Source: Shewanella oneidensis MR-1
Lineage (GTDB): Bacteria > Pseudomonadota > Gammaproteobacteria > Enterobacterales > Shewanellaceae
Length of the DNA stretch: 64,000 nt
Reading direction: 5' to 3'
Assembly: GCF_000146165.2 (NCBI RefSeq)
Contig: NC_004347.2
Coordinates: 4,387,029-4,451,028, forward strand
Of the stretch, positions 44,498-54,095 are shown piece by piece; the first letter of the stretch is position 1; each line of letters opens with the position of its first letter. The notes below the pieces were generated by a model. The model saw only the letters and a program-made list of their open reading frames with translations. It made no database searches and was not told the origin of the DNA. Made by a program: the position numbers and the translations under genes.

Positions 44498-45145
44498 TTA
44501 GGCCTCGATACCATATTGCTCACGATACTGGCTCACCGCCGCCAACTGCGCTTCCATTCTCGGCTTTTCAGACAGATAGCTGATCAGATCGGCCAGTTTG
44601 ATAATCGCCACAATACCGCAGCCAAAATCACGCTCAACCTCTTGAATCGCCGACAATTCGCCCTTGCCCTTTTCTTGTCTATCCAGCGCAATTAATACGC
44701 CAGCGAGCTGCGCTTGATGGGCTTCAATGATTTCCATCGACTCACGGATCGCCGTACCGGCAGTGATCACATCATCCACCAACATCACCCGACCTTTAAG
44801 CTCGCTCCCCACTAAGCTGCCACCCTCACCGTGATCTTTTTTTTCTTTGCGGTTAAAGCAGTAAGGAATATCAATATTGTGATGTTCGCAGAGTGCCACT
44901 GCGGTAGTCGTCGCAATCGGGATACCTTTGTAGGCAGGGCCAAATAGCAGATCGTAATCAATACCTGAATCCACTAACGCAGCGGCGTAAAAACGCCCTA
45001 AACGCGCTAAATCTCGGCCAGTATTGAATAGGCCTGCATTAAAGAAATAAGGACTGATACGGCCCGATTTAAGGGTAAACTCGCCGAATCGCAACACCTG
45101 ACGCTCAAGGGCAAATTCAATAAACTCACGTTGATAGGCTTTCAC
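44498..45145 (-). CDS. pyrE: Orotate phosphoribosyltransferase
   Basis: Pyrimidine synthesis: converts orotate to OMP with PRPP. 215 aa (E. coli 213). The PRPP-binding motif [13 protein letters not shown] and the flexible-loop [12 protein letters not shown] are present. Start GTG at 45145 with AAGGAG upstream. As in E. coli it follows rph with an intervening attenuator-like terminator. Confidence 0.97.
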   Translation of the reverse strand: MKAYQREFIEFALERQVLRFGEFTLKSGRISPYFFNAGLFNTGRDLARLGRFYAAALVDSGIDYDLLFGPAYKGIPIATTTAVALCEHHNIDIPYCFNRKEKKDHGEGGSLVGSELKGRVMLVDDVITAGTAIRESMEIIEAHQAQLAGVLIALDRQEKGKGELSAIQEVERDFGCGIVAIIKLADLISYLSEKPRMEAQLAAVSQYREQYGIEA

Positions 45146-45270
45146 AATCTCTCCTTACGACTTTGTATGTAACTAGTTTTTATTAGGAAATTTTATTTTT
45201 ATAACATTTAAATCGGTACAGAGTTGGTTCACGCTAGGGCGTGTTGCTATACACAAAAAGCGACAGCTAA

Positions 45271-45308
45271 TAAAAAGCCCCGCACTTTATCAATGACGGG
45301 GCTTTTTA
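45271..45308 (-). terminator. rph-pyrE intercistronic terminator (pyrE attenuator)
   Basis: A 12-bp stem (TAAAAAGCCCCG / CGGGGCTTTTTA, 14-nt loop), with a T-run on the minus strand, starts about 10 bp after the rph stop and lies upstream of pyrE. In E. coli the same position holds the UTP-sensitive pyrE attenuator that depends on translation of rph. Confidence 0.75.
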
Positions 45309-45318
45309 TCAGTACACA

Positions 45319-46032
45319 TTAGTTTAAAGCGGCTTTCTGTACATCAACGATTTCGCGAATACTGTTCTTCGCTAAACCGAGTAGCTCAATCAACTCTTCG
45401 TGAGTAAACGGCTCACCTTCGGCAGTGCCTTGAATTTCGATAATCTTACCGGTTTCTGTCATTACCACGTTCATATCGGTTTCGGCAGCGCTGTCTTCCA
45501 CATACTCTAAATCGCTTATCGCTTCACCGTTGTAGATACCCACGCTGACCGCTGCAATTAAGAACTTAAGCGGGTTAGATTTAATAATGCCTTTACCACG
45601 GGCCCAGTTCAGCGCATCCACTAAGGCAACACAGGCACCGGTGATTGACGCAGTACGGGTACCGCCATCGGCTTGGATCACATCACAATCGATGACAATG
45701 GTGTTTTCACCCAGCGCTTTCATATCGACACAGGCACGCAACGCACGACCGATAAGGCGTTGAATTTCTTGCGTACGACCAGATTGTTTACCACGAGCGG
45801 CTTCACGGTCCATACGGCTATGGGTTGAGCGTGGCAACATGCCGTATTCCGCCGTCACCCAGCCTTGACCCTGACCTTTAAGGAAACGTGGCACACCTTC
45901 AGTAAAACTGGCGGTGCAAAGCACTTTGGTTTCGCCAAACTCCACTAACACAGAACCTTCGGCATGGGCCGTAAATTGGCGAGTGATAGTGATGGGACGT
46001 GTTTGTGCTGGCGTTCTGTTACTTGGACGCAT
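45319..46032 (-). CDS. rph: Ribonuclease PH
   Basis: Phosphate-dependent 3' exoribonuclease that trims tRNA precursors. 237 aa (E. coli K-12 full form 238). The N-terminal [16 protein letters not shown], the VLCTASF strand, [19 protein letters not shown] and the C-terminal [11 protein letters not shown] are as in the family. The gene appears intact. Confidence 0.97.
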   Translation of the reverse strand: MRPSNRTPAQTRPITITRQFTAHAEGSVLVEFGETKVLCTASFTEGVPRFLKGQGQGWVTAEYGMLPRSTHSRMDREAARGKQSGRTQEIQRLIGRALRACVDMKALGENTIVIDCDVIQADGGTRTASITGACVALVDALNWARGKGIIKSNPLKFLIAAVSVGIYNGEAISDLEYVEDSAAETDMNVVMTETGKIIEIQGTAEGEPFTHEELIELLGLAKNSIREIVDVQKAALN

Positions 46033-46241
46033 GCGAGATTCCTGTATTCTGAGTCATTGACCGATTTTGGCTGCATATTATAGGGTTTTGTGCCTTAGGA
46101 TGCCATGCTTAGGGTGATTCTCTAGCAAACTCGTCACACAAACACCTAATCCCGCTCGCTATTGGTGGTATGCCTTTAATCCTACAGCCATTGACTCTAT
46201 AATCGCCTCTCATTATGACGATTAAACCATTAGGACAACCC

Positions 46242-47105
46242 ATGATCCAAAGCATGACAGCCTACGCTCGCATTGAGCACAAAGCACAATGGGGCACTGC
46301 CTCTTGGGAAATTCGCTCAGTTAACCAGCGTTATCTCGAAACTTACCTTCGCCTACCCGAACAATTTCGCAGTTTTGAGCCAGTGCTGCGCGATCGCCTA
46401 CGCAACCGCTTAAGCCGCGGTAAAGTTGAGGTGAACTTACGCTACGAGTTAGCCGACAATAGCAATAACGAACTTAAATTAAATCAAGGGTTAGCCAAAC
46501 AGCTGCTCGACGCTGCCAGTTGGCTCAAACAAGAAGCCGGACAAGGCGAAGTCAACCTCACCGATATTTTGCGCTGGCCAGGTGTACTCTCGAGTGCTGA
46601 GCAAGATATGGACGCAATTGGCGCCGATTTAATGACCGCATTTGACTTAGCTATCGACCAATTTATCGAAGCCCGTGGCCGTGAGGGCGCAGCCATCAAA
46701 GACATGCTGCTAAGTCGTTTAGATGGCGTCAGCGAGCAAATCGCCATCGTGCGTGAGCATATGCCTAAAGTCATGGAATATCAGCGTGATAAACTCACCA
46801 ACCGCCTCGCTGAAATTAAGGGTGAGCTCGATCCTGCTCGCATCGAGCAAGAAATGATTCTTTTAGCCCAAAAACAAGATGTCGCCGAAGAAATGGACAG
46901 ACTCGAAGCCCACGTTAACGAAGCCCGTCGCATCCTCAAAAAAGGCGGCAGTGAAGGTCGTCGTTTAGATTTTATGATGCAAGAATTTAACCGCGAATCG
47001 AACACCCTAGCCTCTAAATCCATCAGCACCGAAATCACAGCCGCCGCGGTTGATCTTAAAGTTCTTATCGAGCAGATGAGAGAGCAGATCCAGAATGTGG
47101 AATAA
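46242..47105 (+). CDS. yicC: YicC-family endoribonuclease-like protein
   Basis: 287 aa from the ATG at 46242 (AGGA upstream), the same length as E. coli YicC; a start 9 codons earlier is possible but poorer. MIQSMTAYAR at the N-terminus and GRRLDFMMQEFNRESNTLASKS plus VLIEQMREQIQNVE at the C-terminus are diagnostic. E. coli YicC has been linked to sRNA decay. The last 19 bp serve as the attachment site of the downstream genomic island, which leaves the coding sequence intact. Confidence 0.95.
   Translation: MIQSMTAYARIEHKAQWGTASWEIRSVNQRYLETYLRLPEQFRSFEPVLRDRLRNRLSRGKVEVNLRYELADNSNNELKLNQGLAKQLLDAASWLKQEAGQGEVNLTDILRWPGVLSSAEQDMDAIGADLMTAFDLAIDQFIEARGREGAAIKDMLLSRLDGVSEQIAIVREHMPKVMEYQRDKLTNRLAEIKGELDPARIEQEMILLAQKQDVAEEMDRLEAHVNEARRILKKGGSEGRRLDFMMQEFNRESNTLASKSISTEITAAAVDLKVLIEQMREQIQNVE
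47087..47105. other. Left attachment site (attL) in the yicC 3' end
   Basis: GATCCAGAATGTGGAATAA, the last codons and stop of yicC, recurs at 63233-63251 with one difference (T/C). P4-type integrases commonly use the 3' end of a conserved gene and restore it on insertion. Confidence 0.8.
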
Positions 47106-47143
47106 GGTTTCAACTTGTTCTAACAGGTTATAAATAACCAATC

Positions 47144-47174
47144 AAACCCAGCACTTGCTGGGTTTAATGTTTTT
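47144..47174 (+). terminator. Terminator after yicC
   Basis: The 9-bp stem AAACCCAGC / GCTGGGTTT, 4-nt loop, then AATGTTTTT, lies 38 bp after the yicC stop and just inside the island. Confidence 0.7.
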
Positions 47175-47210
47175 ACAGGTTCGTGATTGTTTGCTATTGT
47201 TATGTCAAAA

Positions 47211-47272
47211 GTGGTTACTAGAGTGGTTACTAAACCAAGCTAGTAACCACTTAAAGTTAACTTAGTAACCAT
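47211..47272. repeat. Left arm-type integrase repeats
   Basis: GTGGTTACTA at 47211-47220 and 47223-47232 (12-bp pitch), then the inverse TAGTAACCAC at 47241-47250 and TAGTAACCAT at 47263-47272. They lie just upstream of the integrase gene and near attL, where arm-binding sites and the int promoter are expected. Two more copies occur near attR at the same 12-bp pitch. Confidence 0.65.
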
Positions 47273-47287
47273 TTAGAGCCTAAAACA

Positions 47288-48169
47288 ATGAATGATAAGC
47301 AAATAAAGGCATTTATTCGCAGTAAAGAGGTAGGTAGAAAGGCTGTTAGTGATGGACTTTACATTAGAGTACAGACGGCAGGCATAGCCAGCTGGGAAAT
47401 AAGATATTCAGTCAATGGCAAAAGGCGTTTTATGACTTTAGAGGGAGGCCAGTATCCTCACATGTCACTTGCTGATGCTAGAGCTGCCGCCGCAATTGCT
47501 AGACAGTCTATTATTAAAGGATCTGATCCTTTAGCTGAAAGAGCAAAACTCAGTGAAGAAAAAATTCATACTGTTGATGATCTATTCGATGACTGGTTTG
47601 TAGATGCCAAAAAACAGCTTAAACACAGCGAGATCCCACTAAGAATCTATACAAAAGAAGTCAAACCATATATTGGTCGCTTGCAAATTAAAGATGTAAC
47701 GCCCCTTGATATCAGAAACATAATTCAAAAGGTCGCTCATAGTAATCGTCCCTGTATCGCTAACGACACCCTACTTCATTGCAAAAAGCTTTTTGCTCAT
47801 GCTTGTAAGCTTGGCTTAAAAGATGGCAATCCAGCGAGCCACTTTAAACCTGCTGATGCTGGCGGGGCTGAAAAAAGTCGGGAAAGAGCTCTGTCTGTTA
47901 AAGAACTAGAATTTTTTTTTGATGTAGCCAGAAAAAATATAAGCAGTTTTGGGAGAGATAATTACTTAGCAGCAGCTTTATTAGTTTCATTGGGAATTCG
48001 AAAAGGTGAGCTTTTCAAACTCACTTGGCGTGAGGTCAACCTAAATTTAAAGATCTGGAAATTACCACAACCAAGGACAAAAAGCTCAGTAGCAATATCA
48101 ATCCCACTTCCAGATACGGTTGTATCATGGTTCGAAGAGCTGAAGATCAGGGGTTGTGGTTCAGAGTAG
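47288..48169 (+). pseudogene. P4-type tyrosine integrase, 3'-truncated
   Basis: 293 aa remain of a family usually near 400 aa. The N-terminal arm-binding domain (SDGLYIRVQTAGIASWEIRY), the core-binding domain and the start of the catalytic domain are present, including the first catalytic Arg in SLGIRKGELFKLTW and the RTKSS strand. The HxxR, H/W and nucleophilic Tyr motifs are missing because the IS256-family element begins right after residue 293 (GCGSE then stop). The product should be catalytically dead. Confidence 0.88.
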
Positions 48170-48170
48170 A

Positions 48171-49458
48171 GGGCGTTCAAAATTCTGTGTCAGGCTAATT
48201 TTTAAATTTCTAGCACGCTATCTAAACGTCCTTCAAAATAAATCGCTAACTGAGATAAACAAAGGCTCCAATTGTGGATTGGCATAGTCCATTTATCTGA
48301 GGCGTTTAATATGCCTGCGTAAAGTAGCTTCAACAAGCTATTTTCATTAGGAAATGCACCTTTGGTTTTGGTGAGCTTTCTAAATTGGCGATGCACAGCC
48401 TCAACCGCATTGGTCGTGTAAATCACTTTCCTGATATGTTCTGGGTACTTAAAATAATGGGACAAATTATGCCATTTGCGACGCCAAGAGTTGATTACCA
48501 ACGGATAAGCATCGCCCCATTTGGCCTCCAGTTCGTCCAAGGCCATCTCTGCGGCTTCTTTACTCACGGCTCGATACACAGGCTTTAAATCAGCCATAAA
48601 CGCTTTCTGATTTTTTGAGGCGACATACTTCATTGAGTTGCGGATCTGGTGGATAACGCATAGCTGTGTTTCCGTATGAGGGAAGATACTGGCTATGGCC
48701 TCAGGGAAACCGGTCAAGCCGTCAACACAGGCGATAAGAATATCTTTTACACCACGATTATTAAGATCGGCCAGTACGGATAGCCAGTAATTAGCGCCTT
48801 CATTTTCGGATAAGTGAAGCCCTAAAATTTCCTTTTTTCCTTTCATATTAAGCGCTAACAATGTGTAAACGGCTTTACTGACGTAACGCCCATCCTCTTT
48901 GACTTTATAATGTATCGCATCAAGCCAAACGATAGGATAATGGCTATCTAATGGGCGCTGTTGCCACGCTTTAAGTTCGGGGATGAGTTTGTCGGTGATG
49001 GCGCTTACTGTTGCGTTAGACACATTGAGCCCATACATATCTTCAACATGTTGATTAATATCGCGATAGCTCATACCTATACTGAACATCGACAACACTT
49101 TACGTTCGATTTCATCGGTTAGTGTAGTTTGATTTTTCTTAATCAACTGAGGCTCAAAGGTGCCATTGCGGTCTCTAGGCGCGTCTAACTCAAAGTTACC
49201 GGACGGATGCTTAATGGTCTTAGGGGTTTTGCCATTTTTACGATTAGGCTGAGGATCATGCGCTAAATGCTGCTCAAGCTCAGCCTGGAGAGCCGCTTCA
49301 GTGAGTTGCTTGATCAGTGGGCCAAGAATGCTGTCTTTACCTGTGAGGCTTTTACCTGACTGCAGATCTTTAAGGGCTTGTTCGAAGTTAAAAGGTTGGG
49401 TCATGTGTCATTCCTGTTTTTGAATATTTTACTGAAATGACACAGAATTATGAACACT
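48171..49458 (-). mobile_element. IS256-family insertion sequence
   Basis: About 1.29 kb. The ends share GTTCA-A/T-AATTCTGTGTCA in inverted orientation (left from 48175, right ending near 49455); the outermost 3-4 bases differ and are approximate. No 8-9 bp target duplication is visible in the flanks, which suggests that a deletion or recombination between copies joined the present neighbours. Confidence 0.8.
48202..49404 (-). CDS. IS256-family transposase
   Basis: 400-aa mutator-type transposase. Candidate DDE residues are in VWLDAIHYKV, ACVDGLTGFPEAI and TTNAVEAVHRQFRK. The signature around ETQLCVIHQIRNSMKYV is typical of IS256/mutator enzymes. The frame is intact. Confidence 0.95.
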   Translation of the reverse strand: MTQPFNFEQALKDLQSGKSLTGKDSILGPLIKQLTEAALQAELEQHLAHDPQPNRKNGKTPKTIKHPSGNFELDAPRDRNGTFEPQLIKKNQTTLTDEIERKVLSMFSIGMSYRDINQHVEDMYGLNVSNATVSAITDKLIPELKAWQQRPLDSHYPIVWLDAIHYKVKEDGRYVSKAVYTLLALNMKGKKEILGLHLSENEGANYWLSVLADLNNRGVKDILIACVDGLTGFPEAIASIFPHTETQLCVIHQIRNSMKYVASKNQKAFMADLKPVYRAVSKEAAEMALDELEAKWGDAYPLVINSWRRKWHNLSHYFKYPEHIRKVIYTTNAVEAVHRQFRKLTKTKGAFPNENSLLKLLYAGILNASDKWTMPIHNWSLCLSQLAIYFEGRLDSVLEI

Positions 49459-50156
49459 ACCTAAGTCACTACAGCAAAGTGATGGTTGTCAGAATTGATC
49501 TACATCCACACCAGTTTTCTGCTGATAATAATCAAATTTCTCAGTTTCTTGATCTGCAAGTCGAAAAGCTATCAAAGCAATACAAATGCAAAGTGCAATA
49601 CCTTTGTGCCAGAGAGCGACATCATTCAGAAACGCAACACTATCATGTTGCACTCATGCTTAGCGGACACAAGATCCATTATCCACACAAGCTGTTAAAT
49701 CAGCTTAAATCACAGTGGGATCGTGCTGGTGGAACGGCTTCACTAGTTGATAGCCCTTTCAACATTATGCGCCGTGGAAATAAGCCATCACTCAAGAATG
49801 CCATTTACCGCCTTAGTTACTTTGCGAAAGCATTTACAAAGGAGCTCAATATCAAAGCGCGCACGTTTCTCAGCAATAAGGTCAAGCCATCAGCAACATT
49901 TGATGATACCAAAGACATTCTCTTGGTTAACCCTTTGATCACCTTTGAAATGAATCAGCGAAAGAAGAAACGAGAAAACACTGATAGCACAGTAAAGGCT
50001 ATCAATAACAGAAGGTGGACAACATTTGCTTGGTTTAACGAGCTAAGCCATGCCCAGCAACTCAAAGAATCCATTAGCTCGAGAACATCAAGTTTACATC
50101 ACATAGTGGATCAGCTTTTGAGTGGATCACAGCTTCAGCACCCTATGAACCGATAA
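49437..50156 (+). CDS. YagK/YfjJ (inovirus Gp2-like) family protein, probably 5'-truncated
   Basis: 239 aa. HYSKVMVVRIDLHPHQFS, the KVQYLCARERHHSETQHYHVALML stretch and the later SYFAKAFTKE resemble the YagK/YfjJ C-terminal family found in P4-like satellites and cryptic prophages. The HYHVAL motif recalls HUH-type replication proteins, but this is only a resemblance. The ATG and first eight or so codons lie in the right inverted repeat of the IS256-family element and there is no clear ribosome site, so the native N-terminus was probably lost. Confidence 0.65.
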   Translation: MTQNYEHYLSHYSKVMVVRIDLHPHQFSADNNQISQFLDLQVEKLSKQYKCKVQYLCARERHHSETQHYHVALMLSGHKIHYPHKLLNQLKSQWDRAGGTASLVDSPFNIMRRGNKPSLKNAIYRLSYFAKAFTKELNIKARTFLSNKVKPSATFDDTKDILLVNPLITFEMNQRKKKRENTDSTVKAINNRRWTTFAWFNELSHAQQLKESISSRTSSLHHIVDQLLSGSQLQHPMNR

Positions 50157-50367
50157 AAGTTCATGATCCATTTACGGAAGATGATCCACCAGCAGATTTG
50201 CTTAAAACAAACTAAAACGCACAAAAACCAACAGCTCACAGCTGTCAGAGGTATTTGAGGATGTTATCCCAGCGCGTATTTGTTTGAAATGCAAAACAAA
50301 GCCCATGAACCGAAGCAGATCCAGCAGTTGTAGATCCACTTTTGTTGATCCAAAGAGAAAAATATTA

Positions 50368-51018
50368 ATGAGTAGATTTAATTTAGAAACGCTTCCGCGC
50401 TGCGGAGCAAAGACCCGAAGTGGCAACCAATGTCAGCGTTATGGCAACAAAACTAATGGGCGCTGCAAATTGCATGGTGGGCGCTCTACAGGTGCAAAAA
50501 CTAAGGAAGGAAAGTTGGCGGTACGAGTTAACGCATTACTTAATCCCTTCATGTGGCATTTTAATAAACGGTTCAATCTTGAAATAAAACAGGCATATAT
50601 AGCAAACGCCTTAAGTGCTTACCTACGTTTAATTGAGCTAACTAAACTCCAGGCTCGTGGATTAGATGAGATCACAGAGATAGTCAGTCAATACAGATTT
50701 GAATTAGAAACCACAAAATATTACATTGCTGAATTTGATGGTTCTGAGGCGCTGCTCATTATCCAGTCCGCGCTGGATCATTATTATAAGGATACGGCGG
50801 CTGAGCACCTTAAATTTCACATCTACTCAGCAGTCTTCCCAACCCCTTATTTCAATCGATTAAGCGGCTCTAATGCAGAACTAACACATGAAATGAGGGT
50901 GTTTTCTAAAACCGAACGCAAAAAAGGGTTTGGTTACGTTGGCCGCATACCTACTGACCCCATACACAAAGCACTAAAAAGGCAGCTAAAGAAATCCAAA
51001 GCTGCCCATCAGATATAA
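50368..51018 (+). CDS. HGG-motif phage/satellite-type protein
   Basis: 216 aa from the ATG at 50368. The N-terminus has a cysteine/histidine cluster, RCGAKTRSGNQCQRYG and CKLHGGRSTGAKT, like the HGGxSTG proteins seen near phage and island genes; it may bind zinc. The rest is helical with no motif I recognise. The frame stays open upstream through another CxxC-type stretch (ICLKC) but with no ATG, only a TTG at 50284. Function unknown. Confidence 0.6.
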   Translation: MSRFNLETLPRCGAKTRSGNQCQRYGNKTNGRCKLHGGRSTGAKTKEGKLAVRVNALLNPFMWHFNKRFNLEIKQAYIANALSAYLRLIELTKLQARGLDEITEIVSQYRFELETTKYYIAEFDGSEALLIIQSALDHYYKDTAAEHLKFHIYSAVFPTPYFNRLSGSNAELTHEMRVFSKTERKKGFGYVGRIPTDPIHKALKRQLKKSKAAHQI

Positions 51019-51398
51019 TTTAGTCGCTCAATCTAGGGCAAGTTGGCACCCATTTTTACGGTGCCAATGCCTGACTTGATCTGGACCAACAGCTTTGTGC
51101 TGGTCAAATTCCATCGGGCACCTAATTTTGAGACAGTATGGTCAATAAATTAAGAGGTCTATATGAGTCTGAAAAAAACAATAAGGTCCATCAACACTAA
51201 GGCTAAGTGGATTGAGAGTACCTGGCCAGTGTCTAAATCCCGGTGAGTCCATCGAGGTTTTCGTTAACTTGGCAGGGAAATTAAACTTGCTAAAGAGCCC
51301 CGAATACCGCTACACTTGCGCTATCTCATCTACCATCCTAACGGTGTTAGCGTAGAAGGAGTTACGGCTCCGCCCGGCAACGGGCGAGGCTAGCTTAC
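51019..51398. other. Gene-poor segment between satellite-like genes and the hsd locus
   Basis: 380 bp with no convincing gene. It contains an 8-bp hairpin (TTGGCACC / GGTGCCAA, 51043-51067), a GC-rich hairpin around GCCCG-GCAA-CGGGC (51376-51389), and a 27-codon frame at 51163-51246 preceded by AGAGG that may be a remnant of a decayed gene. It lies downstream of the last gene of the hsd locus and the HGG-motif gene, which converge here. Confidence 0.4.
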
Positions 51399-51896
51399 CT
51401 AAATTTCTTCTAACTTGTTTCTCTCCCAACGCTTATTCAACTTGATTTTTTCGTGCGTTCTTTCCACCGTATAAGCCGTCCAAGGCAATAAGTAATCTTT
51501 TCGTTTATTAAGAACGACCAAATACTCAGCTTGCTCATGCCAAATATGGATGCGTTTATCTGAACCTCGTTTTTCAGCCCAAATCTTTACTGTAGAAGCG
51601 CTATCATTTTCGATATGTGGCCGTGGCCAAGTGATCCGCTCGCAACGCCTAAGATCTGGTTCCCTTTCTGCTTCTAAGCTCCCTTCACTAATCATGTGCC
51701 AGAATGTTGCAGACTTACCATTATATTCCGGATAACGCTTTAAACCTAAACGTTGGCCTCGAAATATTGGTTTACCATCAACAAAATCGACGCAAAATAG
51801 TCGGTATATTTCATCAAAGTATCGTTGCCAATTACCATTGTAATCTTGCAAGCAAACTAAATCTGGCAGCCAATCAGCCTGGGTTTCTGCGGTCAT
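51399..51896 (-). CDS. Protein of unknown function, coupled to DUF3800 gene
   Basis: 165 aa from the ATG at 51896, overlapping the DUF3800 stop by 4 bp (ATGA), so the two are probably translated together. No signal peptide or membrane helix. Trp-, Tyr- and charge-rich with conserved-looking blocks: DYNGNWQRYFDEIYRLFCVDF, FRGQRLGLKRYPEYNGKSATFWHMI, and IWHEQAEYLVVLNKRKDYLLPWTAY. I cannot assign a family. The tight coupling suggests it acts with the DUF3800 protein. Confidence 0.7.
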   Translation of the reverse strand: MTAETQADWLPDLVCLQDYNGNWQRYFDEIYRLFCVDFVDGKPIFRGQRLGLKRYPEYNGKSATFWHMISEGSLEAEREPDLRRCERITWPRPHIENDSASTVKIWAEKRGSDKRIHIWHEQAEYLVVLNKRKDYLLPWTAYTVERTHEKIKLNKRWERNKLEEI

Positions 51897-52597
51897 AGTG
51901 CTCCCCCATTCCAAATCAGCAAATTAAATTTAGCCTCACGCAATAAGGTGTTGCATGTTAGTCGATATCGGCTTCTTTGTTTTATTCTTTCTATTAACTT
52001 GAGTTTAGCAACATTGGTATCTAATCCACGATGCAGGTAAGACAAGGCACCGATTAGCAGATCCGCCACCTGCAACTGCTCTGATTCATGTGAATGTACT
52101 TGTTGCACTCGTTCGATCACCTGTCGTGAATAGTCGTATGAGTTATTACAAAGCACATCATGGAGTTTTTTAATCTTATCCGCTCCAAGCGTATCTTTGA
52201 TATCCAGATACACCCGATACTTCGCTTGAGGGTCAAATATTACCTTAAGCATGTTGAAATACATCTTGTAATACCATTCATCATGCGTTTGTTCCCAAGC
52301 ATCATGATTTAACTTGGTTTTATCCGGTACAATCAAACCTCTAAAGTGAAAATCGTCATCATCAAAAAAATAGTCAATGATGTCCATGTAAAAATCCAGC
52401 TTAGACTTACTCACCTTCGTCCATTTAATCTCAAAGTCTTTCCCTAAGCCGTGTTTGACCTTGATCTCTCTAATTCGTTGGCTTATTTCCTGTCTCTTAC
52501 TTTCTGGGCACCAAACACCACCTAGCACCATCGCTTGTTGGCCATCATGTTCTAAATGACAGGATTCATCACAATATACGTTATAGATTTCACTCAT
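51893..52597 (-). CDS. DUF3800-domain protein
   Basis: 234 aa. The N-terminal YCDES motif (IYNVYCDESCHLEHDG), a central acidic segment (YRVYLDIKDTLGADK) and the C-terminal LQVADLLIGALSYLHRG with a conserved Asp are the hallmarks of DUF3800, an RNase H-like family proposed to act on nucleic acids and often found in defence loci. It starts 10 bp after hsdS, so it is very likely part of the hsd transcript. Confidence 0.85.
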   Translation of the reverse strand: MSEIYNVYCDESCHLEHDGQQAMVLGGVWCPESKRQEISQRIREIKVKHGLGKDFEIKWTKVSKSKLDFYMDIIDYFFDDDDFHFRGLIVPDKTKLNHDAWEQTHDEWYYKMYFNMLKVIFDPQAKYRVYLDIKDTLGADKIKKLHDVLCNNSYDYSRQVIERVQQVHSHESEQLQVADLLIGALSYLHRGLDTNVAKLKLIERIKQRSRYRLTCNTLLREAKFNLLIWNGGAL

Positions 52598-52607
52598 CTG
52601 TCTGACC

Positions 52608-54095
52608 CTACTCCCACTTCTTTTTAGTTGACTTGGCTACTACACGCTCGACTTTGATTTTTTCCAGCAGCGCCTCGGCGCTGTTTTTACCGGAAATCAG
52701 TTCAGGGTTAGCAGTGCGCCACTCGGCGGTGAGTTCACCTCTGAAGGCTTTAGCGAGTATCGACTGAGTGAGGTTATTGACCCGTAATTGCGCGGCATTG
52801 ACCTGGGCTTCGACTTTGTCGGCGAAAACGAATAAGTCTTCGACACGGCGGACGATTTCTGTTTGTTCTTCTTTTGATGGCAATGCTATAGGTAGCCTTC
52901 TAACATCTTTTAGATTCAAACCAGGCATATCAATGCCTCGGTAATTTGAGTGCAACCATGATTGCACTTTGGGTGACTCTAAATAAATAGCCAGATATTT
53001 ATAGGTCAGAACGCCCTCAAAGACTCTCAAACGAGCCGTACCTTGCGTTATATTAGCTCCCTTAAGTTCATCTGGAACAATAGCAACTTTCGTAGCACGA
53101 ATGATGCCAAGCAAAATATCATTCCCTGATAATGTAGCCCTTTCATATTTTTTCGCTATTTCCGGACTAGTTTTCATTAATTGATGAACTAATATTTGAC
53201 CATTTTGTATATCAGTTCCTCTAACGTATGGTATTCCTTCATCTAATTTGGGACCCGGTTGAACTATCCCATACATAATTTCAGAACCAGGCTCTACCAA
53301 ATGTGATACAACACCATATACCCAACCTTGAGGTAAAGTTTCAAGCATTCTTAAATCAAGAGGTTCAGGTGCTTTGTACTTTTTTCCGTAAAACTTTAGG
53401 TGATGCTTTTTAGCTAGTGAGTAAAGCTCTCCTCCATGAACCATTTCGCTATTGTTTCGATCTCTCCATTTTTCCGTCAATTTGCCACTGACTGCGGCGG
53501 CTAGGACGGATTGGCGGAATGATTTTAAGATGGCGGGAATGGCATCGAGGCGGGCTTTGGTACTTTCAACCTGTCCCAGCAGTTCATCCAGCTTGTCGGC
53601 AATGACCTTTTGTTCGGCTAGAGGGGGGTACGATATAACTAGCTCTTCAATATCACCTTTTCGTACTGACGGAACAGTTGTTGAGCGAGACACGTCTGAT
53701 AAATTAACTGTTCGCATAAAATAATAAATAAAACGATCCATCTCAGTATAATTAGGTACAACTGCCATAACGTTGTTATCAGCCAAACCGTTACGTTCCA
53801 CAAACGCCCGTCTATTTAGTTTTACTGCTTCACCGATTTTTGCAAAAAGAGTAGTGCCTTCTCTAAAAATAACACCTTTCAATTCTTCGGCTTCTGATTG
53901 GCTAACGTAATGACCAGCTTCAGATAGTCCCCCATACTTAGATGTCACAGCAATAGAAACATCGCCCACTTTATATACGGGATAATCACCACTATTTTTA
54001 CCTTGATATTTCTTCGGAAAACCAACACCACTTTTTACATCTACAGCATTGCCTAATACAGCTGAAAACCAGCCCTCTGGAATCACTTGGTTCAT
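52608..54095 (-). CDS. hsdS: Type I restriction-modification specificity subunit HsdS
   Basis: 495 aa with two target-recognition domains separated by conserved coiled-coil spacers. TRD1 covers about residues 1-165, followed by a spacer LAEQKVIADKLDELLGQVESTKARLDAI; TRD2 covers about 250-410, followed by EEQTEIVRRVEDLFVFADKVEAQ. Each half-spacer ends in AVSGKLTEKWR or AFRGELTAEWR, as expected for a duplicated subunit. Its start overlaps the hsdM stop by 4 bp. Confidence 0.95.
   Translation of the reverse strand: MNQVIPEGWFSAVLGNAVDVKSGVGFPKKYQGKNSGDYPVYKVGDVSIAVTSKYGGLSEAGHYVSQSEAEELKGVIFREGTTLFAKIGEAVKLNRRAFVERNGLADNNVMAVVPNYTEMDRFIYYFMRTVNLSDVSRSTTVPSVRKGDIEELVISYPPLAEQKVIADKLDELLGQVESTKARLDAIPAILKSFRQSVLAAAVSGKLTEKWRDRNNSEMVHGGELYSLAKKHHLKFYGKKYKAPEPLDLRMLETLPQGWVYGVVSHLVEPGSEIMYGIVQPGPKLDEGIPYVRGTDIQNGQILVHQLMKTSPEIAKKYERATLSGNDILLGIIRATKVAIVPDELKGANITQGTARLRVFEGVLTYKYLAIYLESPKVQSWLHSNYRGIDMPGLNLKDVRRLPIALPSKEEQTEIVRRVEDLFVFADKVEAQVNAAQLRVNNLTQSILAKAFRGELTAEWRTANPELISGKNSAEALLEKIKVERVVAKSTKKKWE

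Noticed and set aside
44351..44695. 114-aa plus-strand frame over the folE end, the terminator and the pyrE 3' end
   Set aside because: It overlaps two well-supported genes and a strong bidirectional terminator; a shadow frame.
47205..47275. GTGGTTACTA repeats as an iteron-type replication origin
   Set aside because: The copies are few, partly inverted and matched by a pair at the other island end, and no recognisable Rep initiator is adjacent; integrase arm sites fit better.
51163..51246. 27-codon frame with a good AGAGG ribosome site in the 51.0-51.4 kb gap
   Set aside because: Too short and without recognisable features; more likely a remnant, mentioned only in the intergenic entry.
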